DNA of 64,000 nucleotides, from assembly GCA_031082125.1 (NCBI GenBank), contig JAVHLM010000016.1, positions 97,931 through 161,930 of the forward strand, read 5' to 3'. This DNA is from Candidatus Eremiobacterota bacterium (GTDB taxonomy: Bacteria > Vulcanimicrobiota > CADAWZ01 > Ess09-12). Below the pieces are notes generated by a model that was given only the letters and a program-made list of their open reading frames with translations, was not told the origin of the DNA and ran no database searches. Positions 7,973 to 16,400 of the stretch are shown here, one piece after another (the stretch's first letter is position 1; each line of letters begins with the position of its first letter). The translations under genes and the position numbers were made by a program.

Positions 7973-8380
7973 ATGGGAAGTCTTTTCGGTAAGGGAAAGG
8001 GGGGCACGGGCCTCACCCCTTCGCAGAAAGAGGCCAGTGCTTCGCTTCAGAAGGCGGAAGGGCAGATCTCCAGGGTGCTGAGCAAGGGATTCTCCGGCGA
8101 GCACTCTGAGACTGATGTGCAGCACCAGCTCAGGAAGTGGATAGACAATTCGAGGGTGAGCCTGGACACGGTGACGAGAAGCCTCAAGGCAGGCAAGGAC
8201 CGCCGGGGAGGCCCGCTGAATTTCCCAAAGATAAGCGAGGGCCTTTGCAAGATGTGCGATGATTACTGCAATTCTCCTTATATGGTAAAGCTTGAGCGCT
8301 CCATGGGCGCTTCCATGCGCGATGAGTTCAGGAATGCAATTCTTCTCGTTCAGGAGGCTGCCAAAAAGCTCGCAGGATAG
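7973..8380 (+). CDS. Hypothetical small helical protein
   Basis: 135 residues from ATG 7973, which has a GAGGGGG ribosome-binding region; the open frame continues up to 7916. The protein is almost all helical after a Gly-rich start (MGSLFGKGKGGTG), with SLQKAEGQISRVLSKGF, HQLRKWIDNSRVSLDTVTRS and FRNAILLVQEAAKKLAG. It has three Cys in the middle (GLCKMCDDYC), a possible metal or disulfide site. No family recognised. It ends 30 bases before the aminotransferase and may share its transcript. Confidence 0.65.
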   Translation: MGSLFGKGKGGTGLTPSQKEASASLQKAEGQISRVLSKGFSGEHSETDVQHQLRKWIDNSRVSLDTVTRSLKAGKDRRGGPLNFPKISEGLCKMCDDYCNSPYMVKLERSMGASMRDEFRNAILLVQEAAKKLAG

Positions 8381-8410
8381 AGAAAATACAAGGAAGGACT
8401 GAGTGATACC

Positions 8411-9586
8411 ATGATCGCCGAGAGAATCAAAGAACTTGAAGAGAGCATGACGCTTGCCATCACCGCGAAGGCGAAAGCAATGAAGGCACAAGGTGAGAAA
8501 GTCATCATCATGGCCTCCGGTGAGCCCGATTTTGATACGCCCCAGAACATCAAGGATGCAGCGGTGCAGGCCATCGCCCAGGGTTTCACCAAGTACACGG
8601 CCACATCGGGCATTGATGAGCTGAAAGAGGCTCTCTGCGAGAAATTCCGGCATGAAAACCGCATCGAGTACACAAAGAAAAATGTCATAGTGACCTGCGG
8701 CGGCAAACAGGCGCTTTACAACGCGATCCAGGCCACCATCAACAGCGGTGACGAGGTGATAATCCCTTCACCTTACTGGGTAAGCTACGTGGAGCAGGTG
8801 AAGCTCGCGGGCGGCAAGCCAGTAATCCTGAACACAGGTGTCACCGGCTTTGATCTTGAAAAGCTGAAAGGCGCCCTTACGCCCAGGACCAGGATGCTCA
8901 TCATCAACTCCCCCAACAACCCCACGGGAGCGGTCCTGGAGAGGGCAACCATCGAGGGTATTGCTGCCCTCGCCCTCGAGAGGAAGTTTCTGGTCATCTC
9001 CGATGAGGTCTATGAGCGCTTCATTTACGGCAGCGGAATCCATCACTCCATTGCCTCCCTCGGCCCGGAGATGAAGGAGCTCACCATCACCATAAACGCC
9101 TTCTCAAAAACCTACTCCATGACCGGCTGGCGCGTGGGCTATGCCGCCGCCCCTGAAGCGATTATCAAGGCTATGGGAATGGTGCAGGATCACCAGACTT
9201 CAAACACCTCCTCGATCTCGCAGAAGGCAGCCCTTGAAGCCCTCAAAGGCTCCCAGGATTCTGTCACGGTCATGGTGAGGGAGTTTGAAAAACGCAGGAA
9301 CTACATGGTGGAGAGGCTGAATGCTATAGAGGGCATCGAGTGTCCTCTTCCCCCCGGGGCCTTTTATACCTTCCCGAGAGTGGCGGCGCTTTACCATGAA
9401 AAGCTCAATGGCTCATTTGCCTTTGCCGAGCGCCTTCTTGAAGAGATGAAAGTCGCCCTCATCCCGGGAGTGGGCTTCGGCTCCGATGAGCACGTGAGGC
9501 TCACCTACTCGGCGTCACTGGAAGATATCAGGGAGGGAATGGACAGGATAGCCGAGTTCGTCAGTCTTCAACGCTCGCCGCGGTGA
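8411..9586 (+). CDS. Class I/II pyridoxal-phosphate aminotransferase (aspartate aminotransferase-like)
   Basis: 391 residues, normal length for the family. Key motifs: SGEPDFDTP near residue 38, GGKQALYNA near 98, INSPNNPTGAV near 170, SDEVYERFIY near 198 (PLP-binding Asp and Tyr) and NAFSKTYSMTGWRVGY near 228-243 with the Schiff-base Lys. The C-terminal Arg that binds the substrate carboxylate is present in EHVRLTYS. Cytoplasmic amino-group transfer between an amino acid and a 2-oxoacid, most likely aspartate or an aromatic amino acid. Its 3' end overlaps the convergent aldo/keto reductase gene by 26 bases. Confidence 0.92.
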   Translation: MIAERIKELEESMTLAITAKAKAMKAQGEKVIIMASGEPDFDTPQNIKDAAVQAIAQGFTKYTATSGIDELKEALCEKFRHENRIEYTKKNVIVTCGGKQALYNAIQATINSGDEVIIPSPYWVSYVEQVKLAGGKPVILNTGVTGFDLEKLKGALTPRTRMLIINSPNNPTGAVLERATIEGIAALALERKFLVISDEVYERFIYGSGIHHSIASLGPEMKELTITINAFSKTYSMTGWRVGYAAAPEAIIKAMGMVQDHQTSNTSSISQKAALEALKGSQDSVTVMVREFEKRRNYMVERLNAIEGIECPLPPGAFYTFPRVAALYHEKLNGSFAFAERLLEEMKVALIPGVGFGSDEHVRLTYSASLEDIREGMDRIAEFVSLQRSPR

Positions 9587-10472
9587 CGGCCTTGTCCACC
9601 TCTTCGGAGCTCTCGAGGGGGACCAGCACGCTGCAGATGCCGTTTTCGGTGAGAACCCATTTTATCGAGGCCGAAAAGAGGTCCTGGCCGAATTTTCCCG
9701 CGATGAGGCGCTTGGTGAGCGAAGGTTGGCTCAGGTTCTTCTCCGTCACATGGGAGGCAAAGACGGCGATCCCCTTCCGGCCCGCTTTCTCTGCAAGGCT
9801 TCTCAGGGTCTTGTAATTACTTACCGAGTATTCCAGGATCAGGATATCGAAGCCGCTCATCCTGAAGAGCTCCCTGAAGATCTCCTCTGGGCTCTCCTCG
9901 CCGCTCTCCTCCTGGTACTCACGCAGGGAGAGGCCGAGGTAGCCCACCTTCTGCTGCTTCCTGAGCTCGTTGAAGGCTGCCTGGACGCCGCGGCACTTGA
10001 GCTGATCGAGCTTTTTCACCTCGTGGACGATGACGGCGTCGATATATTTCGTCCTGAGCCGCTTCATGCTTCTCTCGAAGGAGAGCATCAGGTCCTCGGG
10101 AGAGGCTTTCCCGTCGGTGAGCCACCGCGTTGAAAGCATCACCTTGTCCCGCCAGTTCAGCAGATTCTCACCGATAATCTCTTCGCTTTTCCCATAGGCA
10201 GGCGAGGTATCGATAAAATTGATGCCTTTCTCAAGAGCGCTCTGCAAGGGCGACCATCCCGTCGTTTCCAGGCGCGACGCATCAAAGGAGACGGCCGTGA
10301 CTTTCAGGCCGATATTGCCCATCCTTCTCTTTTCGAGGATGAGCTCTTCGTCGGCGAAGGCTTTATGCGGCGAAAGCCTTCCCCAGACGGCCGAAAAGGC
10401 TGCAGCGGAAATACTCCCTGCCATGAGGCGGTGGAAGTCCCGTCTGCTCATCAATGAGGGGTTTTCGCTCAT
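9561..10472 (-). CDS. Tat-exported aldo/keto reductase
   Basis: 303 residues. The N-terminus has a twin-arginine motif MSRRDFHRLMAG and hydrophobic AAFSAVWG, so the enzyme is probably exported. The AKR catalytic tetrad is visible: Asp88 and Tyr93 in FIDTSPAYG, Lys110 in DKVMLSTR and His150 in AVIVHEVKK. These exported AKRs are often iron-sulfur or oxidoreductase-associated proteins of unknown substrate; no C-terminal Cys cluster is present here. ATG 10472 has AAAGGA upstream. It follows the GerMN gene by 19 bases on the same strand, suggesting one operon. Confidence 0.85.
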   Translation of the reverse strand: MSENPSLMSRRDFHRLMAGSISAAAFSAVWGRLSPHKAFADEELILEKRRMGNIGLKVTAVSFDASRLETTGWSPLQSALEKGINFIDTSPAYGKSEEIIGENLLNWRDKVMLSTRWLTDGKASPEDLMLSFERSMKRLRTKYIDAVIVHEVKKLDQLKCRGVQAAFNELRKQQKVGYLGLSLREYQEESGEESPEEIFRELFRMSGFDILILEYSVSNYKTLRSLAEKAGRKGIAVFASHVTEKNLSQPSLTKRLIAGKFGQDLFSASIKWVLTENGICSVLVPLESSEEVDKAVTAASVED

Positions 10473-10491
10473 ATGAGTCCTTTCACTGATT

Positions 10492-11103
10492 TTACGGCTG
10501 CAGCACGTTCTGCGTGTCACCGTTTACCGATATGACCACTTTTTTCACCGGGTTTCCCGGGAGATTCTTGAGGGTGTTCTCAATCTGGGAGCGGCGCTGG
10601 TCCATCTCGCAGCTTCCCCCTCCCTCGTTAATCCTGTCGTTGAAGTCCACCTGGATCATGCCCTGCTCTATTTTTACTGAATTGAGCTTTGTGTGGGGAG
10701 GGAGGGTGGTATAATAGCCCTGTTTTTTGAATTGATCGGCAGGGCCCTTGATAAGCTCGTCAATGAGCTTTTTTACCGCTTCTTCGTCCTTATCAGCAGC
10801 CAGGCCTATTTCAATGGGATAGGTTATCTCGGGATTGAGCACCTCGGGATCCTTTACCGAATTTGCGTAAAAGACCTTTGCCGAATGAGGGTCCTGCAGA
10901 GCCGGTGATGCCTTGGGCGGTGTCGGGGAAGCCTGTGACGGGCCTCCCGACGGGGGAAAGGAGTGCTGAAGGGCTGAGGAATCAAGGCCGGTCTTTGAAG
11001 TGCATCCCTGGGTTCCCTGGAGCGCCGCAAAAAGGGCCATGGAGAATACAAGCATGAGGAAAACAAGAGGGCGGGTCATTTTCCCAAAGTCGGTTCTTTT
11101 CAT
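10492..11103 (-). CDS. GerMN-domain exported protein
   Basis: 203 residues. An N-terminal hydrophobic segment (LVFLMLVFSMALFAAL) ends near GTQGC, a poor lipobox, so it may be a lipoprotein or simply exported. A Pro/Ser-rich linker follows, then a GerMN fold from about residue 80: KVFYANSVKDPEVLNP, a DEEAVKKLIDELIKGP helix, TLPPHTKLNSVKIEQGMIQV and a final NPVKKVVISVNGD strand. GerMN occurs in spore-germination protein GerM and in many lipoproteins of non-sporulating bacteria. Start 11103 is chosen because the signal begins there; the frame is open to 11181. Confidence 0.78.
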   Translation of the reverse strand: MKRTDFGKMTRPLVFLMLVFSMALFAALQGTQGCTSKTGLDSSALQHSFPPSGGPSQASPTPPKASPALQDPHSAKVFYANSVKDPEVLNPEITYPIEIGLAADKDEEAVKKLIDELIKGPADQFKKQGYYTTLPPHTKLNSVKIEQGMIQVDFNDRINEGGGSCEMDQRRSQIENTLKNLPGNPVKKVVISVNGDTQNVLQP

Positions 11104-11287
11104 AGCTTTCTCCCCTGTCAAAGGGCGCTGGATCTTCGGCCGCTCTTTTTTTCTACAGCCGGACGAGGCATAATATTCCATGCAGCCGCGGGATATCCTT
11201 CTTTCACCGCTGAGGGCAGACGACTCCCCGGCGTGGGGAAGGTATGGCGCGGATAAGCGGAGAAGCCATAACGGATCCTACTAAGGA

Positions 11288-12949
11288 ATGAGGCAGGCAG
11301 AAAGCATGAAACAGCCTTCCCGGTGGGCGCTCCTTCTTCTGTTGCTGCTGGCGCTTGCTTTCGTGAGCATTGCAAATGTGAGGGAATTCAATCCTGACGA
11401 CGAGTCCCTCTATGTCCACATTGCCAAGGAGATGTATGGGAAGGGGGAGCTGTGGATCCCCTCGTGGTGCGGCAGCGAGGCGTATTTCAAGCCCCCGCTT
11501 GTGTACTGGATCCTCATGACAGGCTTCATGATGGGGGGAGTTTCGCTTGTGGCGGCCAGGATTCCCATTGTGCTCCTTACCCTTGCCACGGTGCTCCTCG
11601 CCTTTCTCATCGCGAAGGATCTTTACGGAAAGCGTGACGGAGTGCTTGCCGCCCTTTTTACCGCGACAAGCCTGGGAATTATCATTTATGGCAGGATCGC
11701 CATGATGGATCTTCCCCTCTGTTTCTTCATTACTCTCTCTGCATGGTGCTTTATCCGGGCGCTTGACACTGCCCATCCCTTCTGGACAGTAGCTTTTCTT
11801 GCCGCAGGGGGTCTATCGACCCTCATCAAGGGCCCCATTTCACTGGTGATTATACTGAGTGCGGCTTTCACCTGCTGCCTGATCTTCAAAAGACATCGCC
11901 ATATATTGAATGGCTGGTTTGTCGCAGGTGCGGCGGCGGCCCTGTTTTTCATGCTTCTGTGGCCGGCCGTGCTTGCAATGAGGGGCGAATTCAGCCATTG
12001 GTACGGCTTTTTCATTGTCAGGGAAAACCTGGGAAAATTCAGCGATATCCGGTATCCTGTCCACACATTTCTTGCCTCCTATCTTATCTATCTTTTCCCG
12101 TGGACTCCTCTTCTTATCTCGTCACTGTGGATTCTCATCAGAGAAAAGCTTTACAGGGAAGAAAGGCTTATGGTTCCTCTCATCTGGGCAGCGGCAGTGC
12201 TTGTGATGCACCTGCTGCCCGCCACAAAGCTCAAGCATTACACCATCCCGGCCATTCCCCTCACCATGGTGTTTATTTCTGCAATGGCGGGTTCATGGGG
12301 TGCAGATCGCGCAATGAAGAGAGGGATTATAGCACTTCAGGCTCTTCTTGTCCTCCTGTTCATTGTTTTTGCTGCAGCAGCGAGGACAGGCACTACGTGG
12401 GGAGATATTCTGCTTGCCGGCGGGGCACTTGTGGCTCTCCTGGCCTCATGGAGAACTTCCGGGGGGAAAGATGGCCTCTCTGCCGGGGCGTTTTTTTACG
12501 GGGCGGCCCTTCTGTGCATTCTTCCCTTCATCGGGAACCACTCCTTCGAGAGGCTTCCCCAGGGCGCTCTTCCCCATCTGGAGGGAAAAGTGGCGGCCGT
12601 ACGGATTCAGATCTATATACACACCTATTTCCTGGGGCGACCTGTGGAGCAGATTGACAATCCTGTTGACTTCAACAGGGTCCTCCAGGAGGGGGGCAGA
12701 GTGATAATCTCCGAGACCGATTTTGATGAATTCGGCGCCGTCAGAGGATTCAAGCTTGCGCCGGTTGAGAAGATCTACTCCTGGAAGCAGTGGAGAACGG
12801 CGATGCCTCTTCCGATAATTCTGGAAGCCTTCTTGAAGGGTGACACGGCGCCTCTTATTGACACCATTCATGTAGTCCGGCTGAAGAAGCAGAAGGAACC
12901 TGGCCTGCCCGTCCCGGGCTCTTTTACTTCTTGTCTTTCACCCACTTGA
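11288..12949 (+). CDS. GT39/ArnT-family membrane glycosyltransferase
   Basis: 553 residues, about 12 membrane segments. The first periplasmic loop carries the GT-C acidic motif NPDDESLYVHIAKEM and EAYFKPPLVYW, as in PMT_2/ArnT proteins that move a sugar from a polyprenyl-phosphate donor to a lipid or protein. A soluble tail of about 120 residues follows the last helix. Start 11288 sits too close to its AAGGA; ATG 11306 (MKQPSRW) is equally plausible and begins right at the first helix. The gene's end overlaps the convergent gene at 12924 by 26 bases. Acceptor unknown. Confidence 0.83.
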   Translation: MRQAESMKQPSRWALLLLLLLALAFVSIANVREFNPDDESLYVHIAKEMYGKGELWIPSWCGSEAYFKPPLVYWILMTGFMMGGVSLVAARIPIVLLTLATVLLAFLIAKDLYGKRDGVLAALFTATSLGIIIYGRIAMMDLPLCFFITLSAWCFIRALDTAHPFWTVAFLAAGGLSTLIKGPISLVIILSAAFTCCLIFKRHRHILNGWFVAGAAAALFFMLLWPAVLAMRGEFSHWYGFFIVRENLGKFSDIRYPVHTFLASYLIYLFPWTPLLISSLWILIREKLYREERLMVPLIWAAAVLVMHLLPATKLKHYTIPAIPLTMVFISAMAGSWGADRAMKRGIIALQALLVLLFIVFAAAARTGTTWGDILLAGGALVALLASWRTSGGKDGLSAGAFFYGAALLCILPFIGNHSFERLPQGALPHLEGKVAAVRIQIYIHTYFLGRPVEQIDNPVDFNRVLQEGGRVIISETDFDEFGAVRGFKLAPVEKIYSWKQWRTAMPLPIILEAFLKGDTAPLIDTIHVVRLKKQKEPGLPVPGSFTSCLSPT

Positions 12950-13421
12950 CATCCAGGTCGCCGTCACCGCGCTTCTTGAGGTTCTTCTTCACGTAGTTGA
13001 CGAGGAAGTCGGAATTTTCCAGGTTCGAGAAAAATGAAATGGGCACTTCGTTCGCCACGGAGATAATGTGCTCTTTCAGTTTCCAGGCAATACCGGAGCG
13101 GTCGAGGGTGTCGATACCCTGGATCACTTCCCACTTCACCTCGCGCTTTTCCTCGCCATTCAGGTATTCCACACCCCAGTCATGAGCCACGAGATTCTCA
13201 TTTTTTACCCTCTCGGTGAGCTTTTTCCTGGCAGGGATGGAAGCCACAAGGATAAAGAAGCTTACGATGCAGAAGCTCATGTTGATAACCCAGGCCTTTT
13301 TCACAAGGAGTGTCGCGATGCCAAAGCCGACTATCCCGAGTGCCGAGATGATGATGAGCCCCGTGAGCACTTTTATCACATTTTTGTTTTCACCGGTATC
13401 GTAAGTATAAAAAGTTTTCAC
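12924..13421 (-). CDS. Hypothetical two-helix membrane protein with possible PH-like tail
   Basis: 165 residues. Two transmembrane helices at about residues 18-38 and 45-62 (VLTGLIIISALGIVGFGIA and INMSFCIVSFFILVAS). The soluble part from about 70 onwards has alternating strands, WGVEYLNGEEKREVKWEVIQ and SGIAWKLKEHIISVANEV, in the style of bacterial PH/YcxB-like domains that follow two helices; this fold call is inference. GTG 13421 is the start. The gene overlaps the GT39 gene tail to tail. Confidence 0.68.
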   Translation of the reverse strand: MKTFYTYDTGENKNVIKVLTGLIIISALGIVGFGIATLLVKKAWVINMSFCIVSFFILVASIPARKKLTERVKNENLVAHDWGVEYLNGEEKREVKWEVIQGIDTLDRSGIAWKLKEHIISVANEVPISFFSNLENSDFLVNYVKKNLKKRGDGDLDVKWVKDKK

Positions 13422-13466
13422 TTATCAGAGGCCCCCTTGCTAGAATCAACCCCTTTTTCTATTCTT

Positions 13467-16400
13467 TTACCGATAGAAATCTCCTTCCCTGAGAAGAAGT
13501 TTTACAGGTTCTCCCAGGAGGGGAATTCCCGTTTCCATCACTTTCAGCTGAAAGGGCAGTCCTGCAGGCGAAGGAGGCAGGTCGCCAAGAGCTTCCATGC
13601 TGGCATGCTTTTCCCCATGGGAAGGCAGTGTCTTGTAGTGCTCAAAGCTCTGGTGAGCCTCGCCGCTGCGCTGCAGTCTCATGAGAGCCATGGCCTTGTG
13701 AAGCCATGCTTCTTCCATTTCAGGCTGAAGCTTTATGGCCTGGGAGTAAGAACGGATCGCTTCATCAAAAAGATTCAGGAGAAAGTAGGCCTTTCCTCTC
13801 AGAAACCACAGCAGGCCGGAGCGCGTATCTCTCTTGAGGGCCTGATCATAGAAGCTGACAGCCTCTTTGAGGTGGCCTGTAAACTCGTCTGAGAGGCCTC
13901 TTGCAGCATAAGCGTCGATAAAGGATGGGGCAAGGTAGAGGGCTGAATCAAATGCTTTTTTTGCCTCGAGGAACTCCCCGTCCCTCATAAAGAGCAAGCC
14001 GCTGTTGAAGAGAAAAGTCTCGCTGCCGGGGCTGTAAAGGATGGCTTTCTTGATTGCCTCCCGGGCCTCTCCGGGGCGGTTGATGCCGGCATATATGCAG
14101 GCAGCGTTGTTCAGTAAAGAGGGCATGGTGGGGTGTACCTCCAGGGCCTCCTCGATGATGAGAAGGGCTTTGTGAAACTCGCCCTCCCGGTAAAAAAGAT
14201 TACTCTGGTGGAGGTACCCATCGGCCTTCAGGGGATCAATCTCAATGGCGTGATCATAAGCTTTGAGGGCATCCTCTCTTTTCCCACCGAGGAGCAGAGC
14301 ATCGCCGTAAAGGACCCACAGCAGGTGATCATAGGCATCGATCTGGAGGAGCATCCCCGCGGCCCTGGCCGCATCATCGGCGAGACCCAGGCTGAGGGCA
14401 AGCACCGCAGAGTTGAACAGGCAGATATAATCGTCATGAATGTGCTCCAGGGGCTTCTGGAAGCACCAGAGGGCCTCTGCATATTTTTTCTGGCGGTAAA
14501 GGAGATAGGCTTTTGCCTTCATGGCGAGAGCAGAATCGGGGTTATGCTCCAGAATGCCGTCAATGCAGAGGAGCGCTTCTTCTGTCATCGCTTTCCCCTC
14601 AAGTGCCATGCTTTTCCTGAAGAGCGTCCATTCGTGAAGGGGATGACCTCCGAGGATCAGGTCATAGGCGGCAATGGCTTCATCGTGGGCGCCAAGGCGC
14701 TCCAGGGCATACCCGATATGAAACATCGATGGCCAGTACTCCGGAGTACCGACGGGGATAGTTTTCAACAGGGTGAGCGCCTCAGAGTAGGCGCCTCCTG
14801 TCAGGAATGCGAGGCCTTTTGCCTTCAGTGCCTCTGGATTGTCAGGCTGCAGCGCGAGGAAGCGCTCGCTTGTGGCGAGCGAAGCCCGTCGCCGCCCGAG
14901 AAAGAGCTCGAGAAAAGCCTTTTTTGGAAGAAAATCCATAATGTCCTTGTTGATTTCCAGTGCGTCGGAGAGTATCGCCAGGGCCTTCAGGGCGAAAGCC
15001 CTGGCTTTTTTCACAAAACCTCTGTCTTCGTAAAGGGAAATCATGCCGGCCCACCCGTTGTAGTGAAGCGGATTGGTCTCGATGCTTTTTTCGTAGCTTT
15101 CCCGGGCTTCATTGAGCTCCCCCATGGCTTTTTCAAAGTCACCTTTCGAGCTCCAGTAAAGGGCCACCGATCCGTCTATGGCCAGGGCTTTCTTAAGGCT
15201 TTCGCAGGCCATCGGGAGAACTCCCGACATGCCGTAGAATAGTCCCAGGTGATACCAGTAGCGGCTGTTCTCGGGGTCATCACGGACTGTATCCTCCAGG
15301 AACTTCTGGGCGTCCTTCAGTGCCCCTTCCTGGATGAGGCCTTTCGCCTTCCTGAACAAGGCCAGGGGATCATGGTCCGTTGCCGAAAAGAGCTTCCCCA
15401 AGAGACCCGCCTTGCTTTTTTTCTTGTTCTGGTAGGAATTTACAAGCTTTTCCCTCTCGGCTTTCGCCGATTCGGGGGGGAATGAGCCTGGCATATCCTC
15501 TTCAAGGGCCAGCAGTCCCTCGGAAAATCGGCCAAGGCTTCCAAGGAACCTTGCTTTCATAAGGATTGTTTCATCTGTCGCCCTCCCGCTCTCGGTAAGG
15601 AGTGAAAGCTGCACGAGGGCTTCCCTGTGATTGCCTTTTCCTGCAGATTCTACGGCCCTCGCATGGAGCTCGCCACGGGTGAGGTTCCTGAAAGTGCTCT
15701 CGTAGAGGTTCCAATAGAGGCCGCCGATTCCGCTCTGCACCCCTATCTCGTTGAGATGCGCCCGGGCCTCTCTGTTGCGGGGATCGAGCTCAATGACTCT
15801 TTCAAAGGAGAGGCGGGCCTCCTGGAGAAGGAAAAGCTCCTGCTCGATAATGCCTTTTTCAATGAGAATGGCGCAGTCTTTCAGCTCTTCACAGGGAGTG
15901 GTCCGGTAGCACTCAAGAGCTTCCTCCCGGAGGCCCCGGGCTCTCAGGATCCTTCCTTTGTGGGCAAGGGCCTTGCTCTCATCGGGCTTGAGCATGAGAA
16001 TCTTGTCCAGGTACCGCATGCTTTCCTCGGCACGGCCGAGCTTTTCAAGGCAGAGAGCCGCGCCCCAGAGCGCTTCGGTGTTGGTCCCCTCCAGGGCAAG
16101 GATAAGACGGTAAGTGGTGAGGGTCTCCTCATACTGCTGGTTTTTCATCAGTGCCTCGGCCTTGTAGAAGAGGCACCTCTGCGAGGTAGGGTTGAGGGCC
16201 AGCACTTGATCGAAACAGGCCGTGGCCTCGAGAGAGCGCCCTGTCTGCAGCAGGTAGCTGCCCTTTTCAATGAGGGCGTCGGCCATTTTCCCGTCAAGGG
16301 AGAGCGCCTTGTCGATAAACGTTATGGCGTCGCCGGGGTTGCCTATCCGGCCGTATATTGAGCCGATCTTCCACAGTGAATAGCTGTCCCGGGGGGCAAG

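Noticed and set aside
2114..11103. SpoVS and GerMN taken as evidence of endospore formation
   Set aside because: Both families occur widely in non-sporulating bacteria and no core sporulation genes are in the window.
14133..15242. Long open frame (369 codons) on the plus strand opposite the giant kinase gene
   Set aside because: It is antisense to TPR-coding sequence, has no domain, signal or ribosome-binding site, and arises from GC-rich codon bias.
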